This document shows, one piece after another, positions 10,806-23,080 of a stretch of 64,000 nt of DNA. Origin of the DNA: Haberlea rhodopensis (taxonomy: Eukaryota; Streptophyta; Magnoliopsida; Lamiales; Gesneriaceae). The notes under the pieces were generated by a model that was not told where the DNA came from, made no database searches, and saw nothing but the letters and a program-made list of their open reading frames with translations. A program made the position numbers and the translations under genes. The first letter of the stretch is position 1; each line of letters opens with the position of its first letter. The stretch spans positions 1 through 64,000 of the forward strand of contig CAJQUN010001324.1 in NCBI GenBank assembly GCA_907163345.1. The letters are read 5' to 3'.

Positions 10806-12290
10806 CTTTGATTTACACGCACGAAGGAGATTTGAAAATGTTTCAAGAACTCCTGATAAATTGAATTTACTCCTAGAAAGTAGTCAAAATGATTTTGACC
10901 ATGGATGTGATCCTAGAACTTTCAAGGAGACGATGTTGGACATTGTTTTGGGATATTGGCGAGATGCCGTGAAATTTGAAATAGACTCCATGTACTCCAA
11001 TAAGGTATGGGCCTTAGTAGATCCTCTTTGGGAATTGTTCCCATTGGCTGCATAGATTTACAAGTGAAAGCTTGGAGTGGATGGGAAGGTAGCGACCTTC
11101 AAAGCTTAACTGATGTGAAGAGATTATTCTCATAGGCAAAGAGTTGTCTGTGAGAAACTTTTAATCAGTTGTGATGCTATAGTCTATTTGGATTTTTATT
11201 AGTTATATCTGCATATTATGAATATGAGATATGATAGTTGGATGTGAATACAACATTTCTCAATGGTGACATTGAGGTAGAAATGTAGCAGCCAAAGGTG
11301 TTCACAACTTATGGGCGTTAGCAAAATGTTTGCAAACTCCATCGGTCCATTTATAGGCCTAAGAAGACATCCCAAAGTTTAAACCTCCATTTTGATAACA
11401 TTATCAAAGTGTTTGGTTTTGTTAAAATCCGGAAGTGGCATGTGTGTGCAAAAAGGTTAGTGGGAGCACGGTTATATTTGTGATGCTTTAAGTCGATTAT
11501 ATCATGCTCATTGTGAATGGTATTGGATTAATCAATTAAAGCATGATTATCTACTAATTTCTCCATGTAAGATTGGGAGAAGCGTCATACGTGCTTAGCA
11601 TAAGGATCTATAGGGATAGATCTAAAGGATGCTTGAGATCTCTCAATCTACGTACATAAACACTGTGCTAAAAGGGTTTAGCATAGAATTGTCGAAAAAT
11701 GAGTTACTTCATATTATGTCATAGTATTCATCTCTCGAGTCAATGTGCCGTAAGATTGATGAGGAGAGAGAAAAGATGACATTGGTAACTGATATTTCTA
11801 CTTTTAATAGCATATTGTATGCTATGGTATGTACTTGGCCTGATGTATGTTCTTAGAGTAATGGGCAGACATCAGACAGATCCCAGTGAAGGTCACTGGA
11901 AAACTGTGAAAATAATCCTCAAGTTCTTATGAAGAACTTATGATATGTTCATGGTTTTTGGATCTGTAAGTGGAGAAATAAAAGTTGAAGCTAAGCTGAT
12001 GCTGGTTTTTAAATTGGATGTAGATGATACCATATCGATGTTCGGATTTGTATTTAAGCTCAATGATGGTGATGTCTCTTGGAAACGTTCCAAGCAAGAA
12101 ACCACATTGGATTCCACCACTGAAGTTGAATACATTGCAGCATACGATGCAGCAAAGAGGCAGTTTGGATAAGAAATTTCATCCAAGAGTTGGGTGTAAT
12201 TTCTAGTGAAGTTGACACAGTCTCTGTGTACTGTGACAACATTTAGCTATTATGAATAGCCAAGATCTCATGATGTGTCTAGTGTAGTGC
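10806..12290 (+). pseudogene. old Ty1/copia pol remnant (RT and RNase H pieces)
   Basis: 10861-11055 reads into a copia RT start ('EIDSMYSNKVWALVDP'). The following 300 bases keep RT-like pieces in shifting frames. 11945-12172 resembles RNase H ('DGDVSWKRSKQET', 'DSTTEVEYIAAYDAAKR'). Integrase and gag are not visible; much of RT between these pieces is lost to stops and deletions. It is more decayed than the SIRE-type element inserted into it, and is probably the Tork/TNT1-like side of copia. Confidence 0.8.
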
Positions 12291-13340
12291 GCCGCGTTTC
12301 ATCGGCGTTGGCTTGGAGAAGTCAGCACACATGAATAGGTGCTCATTAGGAATGAGTTCACTGAACGACCCTACTCGGAATTCTATAAGTGGTTACCATT
12401 TGTCGAGTATAGAATTTCTAGTCATAGTTGTGCACCATTACTCCTCATGACCCGAGGCGTCATTGAGGTCATGATAGATAGCTGTGTACTTTGATTTAAT
12501 GACTGATCACATGTGGGTCATAAAGTCATTATTTTGGGTATTCAGTGATGCTGTCAGAGGCCTATGATTGTCGTTGGGGATTCACCACTGGTCTTGATGA
12601 ACCAGGATGTCCTATGTGTTTTTCTATATATGATTCGAGGAATCTCTGGCCAGAGTGGGTAGTGCTTGTGAAAAATGAGTTTTTCATATACGTACACAAG
12701 GAATCATATAACGTGAAACAAATACATAGTTATTGAAATCATAATGGGTCTCGATCAACCAATGCCCTTGATTCAATCGGGACATATTGAGTGAAAGGAA
12801 TGTATTGCACGCTAACTATGGCTGACAGGTTCTCGTACGTTGCTAGTCATTTGTATCTAGGTCTTCGTGAAGCGCAGATGCTAGGCGCTACCCACGATCG
12901 GTAGGTTGTTGCTGAAATTGTATTTCAGCCATTGTCTATTAAAGGAGTTTAATTGACAATGAGGCATTCAGGGTAAGCCCAAGGAAGTGTTTGACTTCTA
13001 AAATCACAAAGGTTGTGATCCTACTGCTATGATACACTTGAGCCTCGCTGGGTCACAATCAACCGGCCGCCGATCTATCGATGAGAATTGAGACTTAAAC
13101 GTTAAGTGCTCAAATTGAGTGATTTAGAAGAGATGAATTTAATTTTTGAATGCTCCTCAATTTAGTGGAGTTTCTATATTTGAAAATGTTTCATTTATTG
13201 AAAGTTCTGAAATTAAGTCGTTTGATATATTTATGTCTCATAATTATGTACATGGATAGTACATCAAGTTGTTCAATTAGATTGAGTTACTTGGATTATG
13301 AGTTTGTAGTTTTGTGTTGGCTTTTGGGCAAGTGGGAGAT
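12291..13340 (+). other. 3' untranslated stretch of the old copia element
   Basis: No coding frame is recognisable. It lies between the RNase H remnant and the LTR. It ends with the purine tract AAGTGGGAGAT at 13330-13340, directly before the LTR. Confidence 0.6.
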
Positions 13341-13728
13341 TGTTAGCATAAATGCCCAGCAAGCCAAACGTTGGCCCGTTGGGCTTTATGAACCATAGCC
13401 CAATTTGCTTAACTCATAACCACTATAAATATAACATTGATTCTAGGGTTAAAATAGAATTCCATTCAATACACAAACTCTCATAGAAATGCCAACATCA
13501 AACTAGCACTGATGTTGGCTTGTAGATCTGGTCAGGTTGATTGGACTCGAGGGACTACCGCTATCAGATTCACGTCGGTGAACGGTAATCTCTTTTCGTG
13601 CATTTATATTTGTTATTTGCATGTTCTAATATATGAATCAGGCGCGATCGACCGTCCCCGGGTCAGATCTGTTTATTGTATTATTTCCGCTGCGTTTGGA
13701 TCTGGCGCCGGGGTACGGAAACCCAACA
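13341..13728 (+). repeat. 3' LTR of the old copia element
   Basis: Starts TGTTAGCATAAATG right after a purine tract and ends ACGGAAACCCAACA, giving about 388 bp with TG...CA ends. The GC-rich 3' part around 13640-13720 is typical of short copia LTRs. The matching 5' LTR is not in the window. Confidence 0.75.
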
Positions 13729-15015
13729 CAAGAATCATCGCCTATTACTCAATCCAAAATCACCTCTAAAACTTAAAGTGCTATTTGAATTCCAAGACAC
13801 ACAGTTGGCAGGTCATGTAGGTGTCAAGAAAACTTTATCAAGATTGTCTGCTAACTTCTTTTGGGATGGTATGTCGAAGGATGTTAAGGTATATGTTGCC
13901 AATTGATTTGCTTTACTTGCCAGCAAACCTCACGGATTAACACTTGGGAAGACATTTCCATGGATTGCATAACTGAGTTTACCTTTATCTAATGGTTTTT
14001 CAGTCATTATGGTGGTTGTGGACATGTTATCAAAGTAGGGGCATTTTGGAGCACTAAAATCTAGATTTTCTGCTGCTTCTGTGGCTTCATTGTTTGCAGA
14101 GATTGTAGTCAAACACTATGGCTTTAAAATCTATAGTTTCGGACAGGGACCCGATTTTTTGAGTCGATTTTGGCAGGATTTATTTCGGAATTGTGGAACT
14201 TCTCTATATATGTCAAGTGCCTATCATCCACCATACGATGGACAAACATAGGTTCTAAATCGATGTTTGGAACAATATTTGCTAGGATTTGTTTGTGATC
14301 AACCTTCTAAATGGTCTAAATACTTGATATGGGCTGAACTATGTTATAATGCAAGTTATCATTCGGCTATCTTGATGACTCCTTTCGAGGCTATCTTTGG
14401 TAAGCCACCCTCGTATTACCAGATTATACGGCTCGATTTTCAAATGTTGAAGTAGTAAAGCATTGGTTGATTGATCGGGATAACTTCTTGAGCAAACTCA
14501 AATCAAATTTAGTTGTGGCTCAATCACGCATGAAAATTCAGGCAGATAAACATCGTAATGAGGTTGAATTTCAGGAGGGACAATGATGTCATATTCGTCT
14601 ACAACCTTATAGAAAAATTTCGGTCTCGGGGCAAAGGTTCTCAAAGCTTCGTAAATGTTTTGGTCCATATAAGATTGTTAAAAGGATTGGACCAGTAGCT
14701 TATAAGTTGGAGTTGCCCAGTCAGTGTAAAATTCATCCAGTTTTTCATGTTTTGGTCCTCAAAATTTGTCCAAATCCAGATAGTGTTCGCTTGGTTTCAT
14801 TGCCTCCATTATCAGTTAATAATAGTCCGGTGATTTCTCCTCTGGCGATTCGTAATAGCAGGGTTATCAAGCGTGGTACAAGGCTAATCAAGCAGGTTTG
14901 GTTCAATGGCATGGTTTACCACTTGAAGAAAAATCATGGGAAGAATTTCCAAATTTTCGAAGTTAAATCCCGAATTTCACCTTGAGGACAAGGTGTTGCT
15001 TTAAAGGTGGGGTAA
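13729..15015 (+). pseudogene. Ty3/gypsy integrase and chromodomain remnant
   Basis: Broken frames encode the integrase zinc region ('GHVGVKKTLSRLSANFFW', 13810 on), catalytic-core pieces (14130-14260, with a decayed 'SDRDP'-like and 'AYHP' region), the core end ('WAELCYNASYHSA', 'MTPFEAIFGKPP', 14330-14410), the GPY/F-type module ('KIVKRIGPVAYKLELP', near 14670-14720) and a chromodomain-like end near 14895-14975. Stops and shifts occur throughout. Gag, protease and RT are absent, so this is the 3' part of an old chromovirus (Reina-like by overall look), cut on its left by the old copia element. Confidence 0.82.
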
Positions 15016-15850
15016 TGATACGATGTTGACTAATACAGAGGACATGCATGAAGTCGAAGCAAGGCAAAGTGAAGCAAATGAAGAGCAAGTTCAAAGTAGA
15101 CGAGTGTGTGGACCTCCTGGGTATTTGATAGACTACATTGTACGTATTAAATTAACTGTGTATTGTTACTGCTTAAGTGGTTATTATGAATTGCATGGCA
15201 TTTACGTAAGTAGTTATGGTAAGTTAGTGGGTATACTAGTGTGGTATGTAATGGAACAATATATGAAAGTTTATCTATGAAATTTCCTTTTTCTGATTCT
15301 AAAATCTTTTCTCCATCGTTGCTCAATTCTGGAGAATCGCGATCTCGAATTCGCTTGAATCCTAACAGTTTTCCACCGGATCCTCCGTATTCATATGCTA
15401 CTTACTCGGATTTCCTCTAAATTCTACGAATTTAATGTCTCTGACTTTTGTTTGTCCGGAGAGCTCGCTGGACTCTGTTCATGTTTGATTTGAATAATTG
15501 CGTCATATACTAGTGGACACTATATATAAGAAAACTTTGATGTGGGTTTTTTCCTTACTCTATTTTTTGATAGAAATTTTATTTTAGCAATTTATGCCTC
15601 CGTTTTCTTTAATAATTCATTCACATTTTTGCGTATTGTATATGTGAACTTTAACACATTATTGGTTGATGAAAATTATGAATTTCTAGAAATTGAATAT
15701 CTTGAGAATGTACAATCAATTTCAAGGGCATAAACTCAAATTTTAGTTTTTTGTCGATTCGGTTAAATCCTCATCTCTACTTTATTGCGTTCTTTCTTCG
15801 TTGTTTAGTAATGTGTAATGCTCCGTGACCCTGCAGATTCGGCTGCCTTG
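15016..15850 (+). repeat. probable 3' LTR of the old gypsy element (end uncertain)
   Basis: It starts TGATACGATG directly after a purine tract (AAAGGTGGGG at 15003-15012). A TATA-like CACTATATATAAG at about 15520 fits an LTR promoter. I could not locate a matching right end or a TSD; the end given is a guess. Confidence 0.45.
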
Positions 15851-16568
15851 CCTCCTCTTCAGGCGGATTCCATTTAATAACAATATAAACAGATTGATTA
15901 AATGTAATCAACCTAAATATTAGATTAGATATGTATATTTAATATCCAAAACCAATTTGAGTGAATACAACAATTAAGTCTTTTGATCTAATAGAGTAGG
16001 ATATGATACATAAACCATAAAAGAATCCCAATGGATTAAAATATATTACATAAACTTTATAAAGAATCCCAAGTTGAGTGAATAAAATAAAATAAATAAT
16101 CACATTAGAGTAACTCATAAAAACGGATTTGGTATGATAAATCTCGCCTCGACAAACGTTCAATCAGTCATATTGTTACTTTGCATTTTTGTTTTGGAAT
16201 AATAATTTGGTTGAAAATGAAAAAAAAAAAAACAGAAAACAAACTTTGGGTTGGTGCTTTATATAGTTGAACATCAAATCATTTCCTTCAAATCAAATCA
16301 TTCCATCAAAATGCAACATTATTGACAAATATTGATTTGTTTGATAATCGATAATGTTTCTTCTTCTTCTTTTATTATTATTGAATTCTGAAGTTGATTT
16401 TTTTTTATGAGTAGTGAATTATAATTATAATTATAATTATAATTATAACTATATAATAAGTGACTAAGGGTTATGAATAGTAATATTGTAATGAATAGGT
16501 TAATCACTATTCATTACAAAAAAATAATTTTTAAAATAATTTTTAAAATTATTTCTTTTTATGCGTAA
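15851..16568. other. AT-rich DNA with an ATAATT microsatellite
   Basis: No gene is seen. A (TATAAT)n-type run occupies about 16418-16450. Poly-A and poly-T tracts are frequent. Confidence 0.5.
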
Positions 16569-17137
16569 GTTTGGCCTGAACTGATTAGAAAAATAAATCT
16601 TAATCGGTTGTTGATGTGCGCAACTTTATATATTAATTTTTTCAGTTTATAGTAAGATGGACATAAGGTTTTTTTTAAAAAAATTAGAGTCAGTCATTTG
16701 ATTATTTTTTTCCATTCAATTACAATAGCATGTTCGTTTTAATTTTTTTTGATACTCGGTTTGGCCTGAACCGACTAGAAAAAATATATCTTAATTTGTT
16801 GTTGATTGCGCAACTTCAAATAATTTTTTTTCAGTTTACAGTAAGATGTGCATCATTTTTAAAAAAAAAACTTAGAGTCAGTCCTTTGGTTATTTTTTTT
16901 GCTCCAGTTACAGTAGAATGTTCATTTTAATTTTTTTGTTGAGGGACAGGTTTGGCCTGAACTAACTAGAAAAAATATATCTTAATCGGTTGTTGATGCG
17001 CTCAACTTCAAATATTATTTTTTACATTTTATAGTGAGATGTGCATCATTTTATTTTTTTTAAAAGTTAGAGTCAGTCTTTTTGTTATTTTTTCACATTC
17101 AATTACAGTAGCATTATCATTTTTTTAAAAAAGGTTT
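16569..17137. repeat. three tandem copies of a ~190-bp repeat
   Basis: Copies start at about 16569, 16758 and 16949. Each opens with GTTTGGCCTGAAC, followed by a run like 'CTTAATCGGTTGTTGATG', then TTCAGTTTA(T/C)AGTAAGATG, AGAGTCAGTC and a T-rich end. Copies differ by scattered substitutions and homopolymer lengths, so the array is not recent. No coding potential. Confidence 0.8.
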
Positions 17138-18728
17138 GTTAAAGTCTGTACTTTGAAATATTATTTTCGATCAAATTAGGAAAATTGGCCAACATATTGG
17201 TACCTGACATCGCGCTTTGGGCGGTGCCAATAAAAACTAGTGGTATTATAAATATTCTACCTGCTTTAGATCGATAGTGGGGATTGTTCCAAAATTTTTG
17301 AATCTCAGTGGAAGATTTGTATTTGAAATTGAGCTAATTTTTTTTATTCCATGCTCTCTCATGAGCTCCATTCCATTTTTAGTTGACCTAAACGATGATA
17401 GACTCGAGTCTCAGAGAGCATGGAACTTTCAAATTTTTCTTCGTGATTGGAGTTCGTTAAAGGCACTTTCAAATTTTTCGTTGTGAGTCTCTACATTTAC
17501 TTAGATGCATAATTCCTCATGCTTATCTCTTATCTTGAAAACCTGTAGGCTGGGACGGGTGGTGGAACAGAACCTGATGGAGCTCCTATAGTTGCAGGTA
17601 TTGCCCAATATATGAGTATAGTTATATGGGATATCCAAGTCCCCTGTTTCCTTCTTGCATGCACCTGCTAATGCTGAGGATCTCTGGGGGTGTGGGTGGG
17701 AACGATTTATGCTTTTATTTGCCTAAGATTTATTTAAGTAAGATATTCACTTTTTCTGTGGATCTCATTTAAATGTTTTTTTCCCTGTGCAGTAATATTA
17801 TTGGAATATATTGTGGGATTCGTTTTCATATATTTAAATATAGTTGGAGCTTTTCTACCTTATGTTGCATTATCAAAAGGGCTTCTCAATTTTATGCTAA
17901 TCACTTAGAAATGAAAAGGTTAAACAGAACAGTAGTTCTCATACATAATATCATTTACTGTGAATACATGTCTTATTTGTATGATTTATTGTAATCTATT
18001 TGTGAACAAGTTCTGATTTGATTTATGTTGATTGCGGAAAGATGCGTTCTTAGGCTTTTTTTTTTTTTGTTTAACAAGGTATTCAGGCTTGCGTCTGATT
18101 AATACTTGGGTGACGATCTTGGCCCCTCAGGACTGCCACCAAGTAAATCGAGGGATGTGCACTGATGGCAGGGAGCGGACCAACAGGACACAAACCCAGG
18201 ACAAACCCACACAATATTTCAGTGAAAAATTTGTCCCACACGGGATTTAAACCTGCGACGTCGGAGGATTTTTAGCATGACGTCACCTAATACATGGTTA
18301 AATTTTTATATATTTGTGGTTTGTTGGTTTAAACTTTTTGTTGCTTTCACCGAACTTTATGTATTGTGCTCTACTTGAAACTTAAGAATTTTGTGTACCT
18401 CGGAAACATGTTAATTTATTTTAAAATTTGTCTAAATCTGATTATAGCCTCCATTATATGTTAGCTTGCATTGTATGAGACATGTTTTTTTATTATTATC
18501 AAAATTAGTTGTTTAATTTTCAATTCTTGCTAAACAATGTAGCAAATGGGTTCTTAGAAATAGAATAATAATGTAGGTTATTGAATGTATTGAAGCTTAA
18601 ATGTATTGTCTCTAACATGTTTTTATATAAAAAAAACAAATGTATTGCTCATAGAAATTGATGGCACGATGTCGTTAAACTCTTTCCTTGGTATCAATTT
18701 AGTGGATTGCTCAACGGTTTTCTTGATA
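17138..18728. other. no recognisable gene
   Basis: AT-rich with poly-T runs. A short GC-richer island at 17550-17600 (with AG before and GTATT after) could be a tiny exon but cannot be assigned. 18120-18260 has a GC-richer block ending in a degenerate pol III B-box-like motif; a SINE is possible but unsupported. Confidence 0.4.
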
Positions 18729-18863
18729 TCTCATTCTACTTTTGGTGTCACCTCGAATTTTTTGGATTGTATATCTCATTCTACTTTTGGTGTCACCTCG
18801 AATTTTTTGGATTGTATATCTCATTCTACTTTTGGTGTCACCTCGAATTTTTTGGATTGTGTA
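18729..18863. repeat. perfect 45-bp tandem repeat, three copies
   Basis: The unit begins TCTCATTCTACTTTTGGTG and repeats without a difference at 18729, 18774 and 18819, so amplification is recent. The 45-bp length keeps a reading frame open by chance, but no start or homology supports coding. Confidence 0.85.
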
Positions 18864-18960
18864 TATACCTGCAGGTGGGTGATATTTTCCTCATAATTCA
18901 ATGAGGAAACAAATGGATAGATTTATTACGTTACACATGCAACGCGTGTGCGTCGTCCGC

Positions 18961-19194
18961 TAATACATATAAAAATAAAAATAGGTCCGGACCTGGACCT
19001 GGATCTTGACTTGGATCTGGATCTGGAACTGGATAGAATTTGCTGATATTCATATACTCGGATCTACTCTAGATTCACTAATACATATAAAAATAAAAAT
19101 AGGTCCGGACCTGGACCTGGATCTTGACTTGGAACTGGATCTGGAACTGGATAGAATTTGCTAATATTAATATACTTGGATCTACTCTAGATTG
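18961..19194. repeat. 118-bp direct duplication
   Basis: The block beginning TAATACATATAAAAATAAAA recurs 118 bases later with only a few changes. Each copy holds internal GG(A/T)CCTGGA and GGATCTGGA short repeats. Confidence 0.85.
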
Positions 19195-19237
19195 GGCCCA
19201 AATCCAGCTCATAGCCCAATTTACGGTAGCTCATTAT

Positions 19238-19811
19238 TAGGGATGGCAATGGGACGGGTCCAAACCCGGACCCGCATTGAACCCGCCCCGCCGGGGTGGG
19301 TCTGGACCCGCTTCAGCCGGGTTTGGAAGCGGGGCGGGTCCTGGGATTGGCCGAACCCGACCCGGAGCCGCCCCGTTATACTTTTTTTATTTTTTTAAAA
19401 AAATATATGATGTTGATTATACATTTTACTTCTTTGATTGAACAATAAAGTGTCATTATTTAATTTTATATCAAAATTCATGTGTTCATGTTAAAAAAGT
19501 TAGACATTTTGAAGGAAATAAGAGCAAATTAATAAATATTTAATAGTTTAAAGATAGTTTTACAATATTTATTATAAATATTTACTAGAGAAAACATGAA
19601 ATTTAATCACAAAACTCAACTTTTTTGTTTCAAAATTGATTTCTAGCTAAATTTTTTATTTAAAAAAAAAAAACTGGAACCGGGGCGAAGCGGGTAAACC
19701 CGCCTGGTTCGTTGGTCTAAGCGGGACGGGGTGGGTCCGGGTTTTATGTGTAGCAGGGCGGGTCGTGGGATTGGCCAAACCCGTCCCATACCCGACCCGT
19801 TGCCATTCCTA
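19238..19811. mobile_element. non-autonomous hAT-type element (574 bp)
   Basis: The ends form terminal inverted repeats (left TAGGGATGGCAATGGG, right complement TAGGAATGGCAACGGG) with GC-rich subterminal regions and an AT-rich middle. It is flanked by a perfect 8-bp target duplication CTCATTAT (19230-19237 and 19812-19819). An 8-bp TSD with TAGGG-type ends is characteristic of the hAT superfamily. No transposase is encoded. Confidence 0.9.
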
Positions 19812-20987
19812 CTCATTATGCCGCATATTCAAATTTTGGCATTTAACAATCATATGTGGATATAATATATAATTTTAACATATTTAAATTTTAAAAATAT
19901 TATATCTAAATTAAAAGCATTGGTCCTCTAAATTTGATGGTTTGCTTCCATTTAGGTGTTTCAAATTCATTTTCTTCTATAGGTAAGTTTTATTGCAATT
20001 CAACTTACTATATTTGAATGTAGATGAACTTACTATATCTCCCCCAATGAACGAAATAGACGGTTGTCTAAAGGGAGACTTGAAAGAAAGTATTTTACTA
20101 TATGGTACTATAATTTATATTCTAAAAGTTCCAAAAATTTAAATATTTTCCTAAATACTTGTGTCTTGTTGTATGGATAAGTAATTATATTCATGATTTA
20201 ATCCGACTTTTGACGGGCAATTTAACACTAAGGATTAGTGATAATGATGGGAAGGGTTAAAACAAACTAAAAATCTAAATTATAATAAATGTATGTTTTT
20301 TAAAAAAAAAATTAGATAATCGTTGTTGGAACTTTAAATTATACTGGCATACGGCATGTGCATGGCATATTATTTATATGCAAGCGTTGCATGTATATAT
20401 AATAAATTTTTTAAAATAATTTTTTGATACGAACAATTAGAAATTGTAATAGAATTAATGATTTTTTTATAGTTTATAATTAATTGATATTACATAGAAT
20501 ACCTTTTTTATGCTTAATAATTTGTGAGATTGGGATTTTAATAATTTTGTGAAATTAGGGTGAGTTGGTAATAATTTTTATCAAAAATTGATAATTTGAC
20601 CACTATATTTTGATAACCGTATTTAGTAATAGTTTTATGAAAACATGTAATTTGGTCATTATACTTTGGTCTACCCCTGATGCAATATTATGTTATCACC
20701 TGCTCTTGCTTTGTTATACAGAGTAAATATACCAATGAATTATGACATATAATCATAAATAAATATCAACGATATAATCATTTATATATTAAAAATCCAC
20801 ACACAAATCCCCCAAAAAGACAAATACTTCATCCAACTCAATTACAAGCATCTTAATTTATACTCATATATGATCCAAATCATGGAAAAAGTCGTACACA
20901 ATCTTTATTCGGGACAAATCACTCAAAATACAAAATAATATGGGCCATATTTTATATTTGGGTACCAAGATGCATATATATTTGTGA
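19812..20987. other. gene-free AT-rich region
   Basis: Nothing coding is recognised. The last 250 bases may be the 3' untranslated region of the ASR remnant that follows on the minus strand. Confidence 0.45.
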
Positions 20988-21180
20988 TTAGAATAGGTGG
21001 TGATGCTTCTTCCCCTCGGCCCTGTCTTCCTCTTCCTCGACTTCTTTCTTCTTGTGATGCTCATGGAATGTGTATCCATCGGCTCCTACCGCCACAACAC
21101 TGACAATCTCTTCCTCTATCTTGTGTCTGTGCTTATGCTCTGGGTCTTTCTTTCGCTCGTGTTTTCCAAAGAAAACAATT
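20988..21180 (-). pseudogene. C-terminal exon of an ASR (abscisic acid, stress, ripening) protein
   Basis: The minus strand encodes the family-typical C-terminus: 'KHERKKDPEHKHRHKIEEEI', then 'GADGYTFHEHHKKK' and the end 'EGKKHHHLF' before a TAA at 20990-20988. ASR proteins are small, His-rich, zinc-binding, stress-induced chaperone or transcription factors acting in cytosol and nucleus. The ABA/WDS core is well preserved. No first exon (His-rich N-terminus) is found in the 800 bases upstream, and no clear AG acceptor precedes the conserved part. It is therefore most likely a truncated exon remnant. A first exon far upstream cannot be excluded, but another repeat lies there. Confidence 0.82.
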
Positions 21181-21959
21181 TAATGCACATATGATTAATG
21201 GTAAATTAAAAAAAAAGTTCCATAGAATAAGATCTTTCCTTTTGATTTTGTTAAATTTTGCTCAACTAGTGGTGTTGTCTTCGCGTGAATGAGCAGTTGG
21301 CATTTGAACAAAACTTAAATATATATCATCGTAAGGTTATATACTATATATAGTAAAGAGAATGAATGGTCCTCACATTGCATTAGTGCTCATTTCGGTC
21401 AAATCACGTTTTCCCCTTCTTGTCTTATCCTATCATTTATTTAGCATTATCTAAATATTTATTCAATATTCTTATTTTATTATTTACTTCTTAGCTTCAA
21501 ATTTCAAATTTACGAAAATGACTTGCATTTAGTTGTAATTAAATTAATTAAATGTAGAATGATCATATGACCATTAATCAAGTTGTAGGGCATTGATACT
21601 AAATGTGATACTTTGACTATGGTTCACCAATATACTTGATTCCCCCAAACAATTTTGGATGATCTCAAACTTATCAAGATTTTATTGTCGTTAAACTTTC
21701 AAGTTTCAATTAACCTTTATAAATTTATAAATCAAAATTCAAAATTTCATTTTTTGCAAACTTTTGATTTAAGCGTGATTGGTTACAAAATTTGTAACTT
21801 GGACAATACTCTCAAATAAAATTTACTATTTGCATTTTCAGAGTCCAAACTTAGAAAACTTGAAGATTTAATATCTTGCAAAAATTCAAGTCTTAAGCGT
21901 AAAATGCTTAGACAACACAAATAGAATCAACTCACAATTCTTCATTGCAAAACTCATTT
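21181..21959. other. gene-free region between the ASR remnant and the copia gag remnant
   Basis: AT-rich, with no recognisable ORF or repeat. Confidence 0.4.
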
Positions 21960-22522
21960 GCTTTATTGGTCTTCAACCACATTCTTATAGTATTCAAACA
22001 CTTTCATGTTCTCGTTTTATTTTATTTTTGCTTCTTAGCAAATAGTCATAACAATTCCATGTGCAATAATCGATAAAGTAACGATCATGCATTAACATTT
22101 GTAGTTCTTGCACTTGCAACATCACGGGCTTAGTCTCGATCTGAAGTTCAGGAATCGTCCAACAATGAACTTCTTCATGCCGGCATCCTCGGATCTTTAT
22201 TTCTTCTTCAACGATTCCCACAATTCTTTAGCGGTATTCACAAGGCAATACACATTGAATAATGTATTGTCAAAATCGTTGAGAATTTAGTTCTTGCATA
22301 AAAATCACTTTGATTTCATGCATCCATCGCAGCCCTCTTTTGGGTGTTGGTTTCTTTTCGACTACAGTAGGAACATCCTCATTGAGCTAGGAACATTGCC
22401 AATCCCAAAGATGTCAAGTAGAACAACATTTTCCGTTGTCAACGTTTGAAATCATTTTCATTGAATTTATCGTGCCTTTCTCCATGATGTATGGACGTCA
22501 TTGTAGCACTCAAAGAAGCCAT
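21960..22522 (-). pseudogene. Ty1/copia gag remnant
   Basis: From an ATG at 22522-22520 the minus strand gives a copia gag N-terminus in one frame with several stops: 'MASLSATMTSIHHGERHDKF', then a KRWQQKMLFYL-type motif with its first Trp codon now TGA, 'TAKELWESLKKK' and 'EDAGMKKFIVGRFL'. These mark the Retrotran_gag_2 type domain. At least four in-frame stops are present. No pol follows. The next 500 bases upstream belong to the matching LTR/leader repeat. Confidence 0.8.
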
Positions 22523-23080
22523 TTGTCACAAATTATCCTTTCAAGTTTGTAGTAATTTTGTATCGGACGTGTATCTTTAGGATAAAAATGCAAAGTAACA
22601 AGATGACTCAATGAACGTTTGTCAAGGCGAGATTTGGAATCCTCGTCCTTGAAACGATATTGTCCGCTATGGTGCTCAAGGTTTAGCGACAATCATTTCC
22701 CAAAATACAATAACTATGATTCAAGCTAATCTTTAAACCACAAAGGTTTTTAAGGCACTCACACAATAGCAATGATAGAACAAGATGAATGTGCAGAAAT
22801 TTGTTCTCAAAAACTTGAATTTGATCTTGCAAAATTATGTTAATTTCACTCAGGGGTTGTTCTATTTATACTTGTCGAGCACCGCGTCTTCTGCCACAAG
22901 AAATTGGGCACTCGAACTCTGCCCACTCTGTCGGGTTTTTCCCGGGCAGCTTTTTCTCGTCCCACTTTGCTCATTTCATTTTTTCTCCATTCGTATTTTT
23001 TGACTTTTCCATGCCTAATTCCAATTCATTAAAAATATTTTTTCCAACATCTCCTTCTAATCAGACCTATTCTTTATGAG
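22523..23080 (-). repeat. copia leader/LTR-like repeat, copy 1
   Basis: Similar in order and sequence to 23636-24170 and to the split copy at 30780-31210/39872-40060. Shared parts are a 'CCT...TGGTTT' block, 'GATCTTGCAAAA' with 'GGGGTTGTTCTAT' and a TATA-like stretch, then a GC-rich tract with TTTTCCCGGGCAGC. Position directly upstream of the gag remnant supports an LTR plus leader. Exact ends are not defined. Confidence 0.5.

Noticed and set aside
16569..17137. Centromeric satellite
   Set aside because: Only three diverged copies are present and there is no evidence of a long array.
18120..18260. Possible SINE with a degenerate B box
   Set aside because: No A box at proper spacing, no tail or TSD that I could find.
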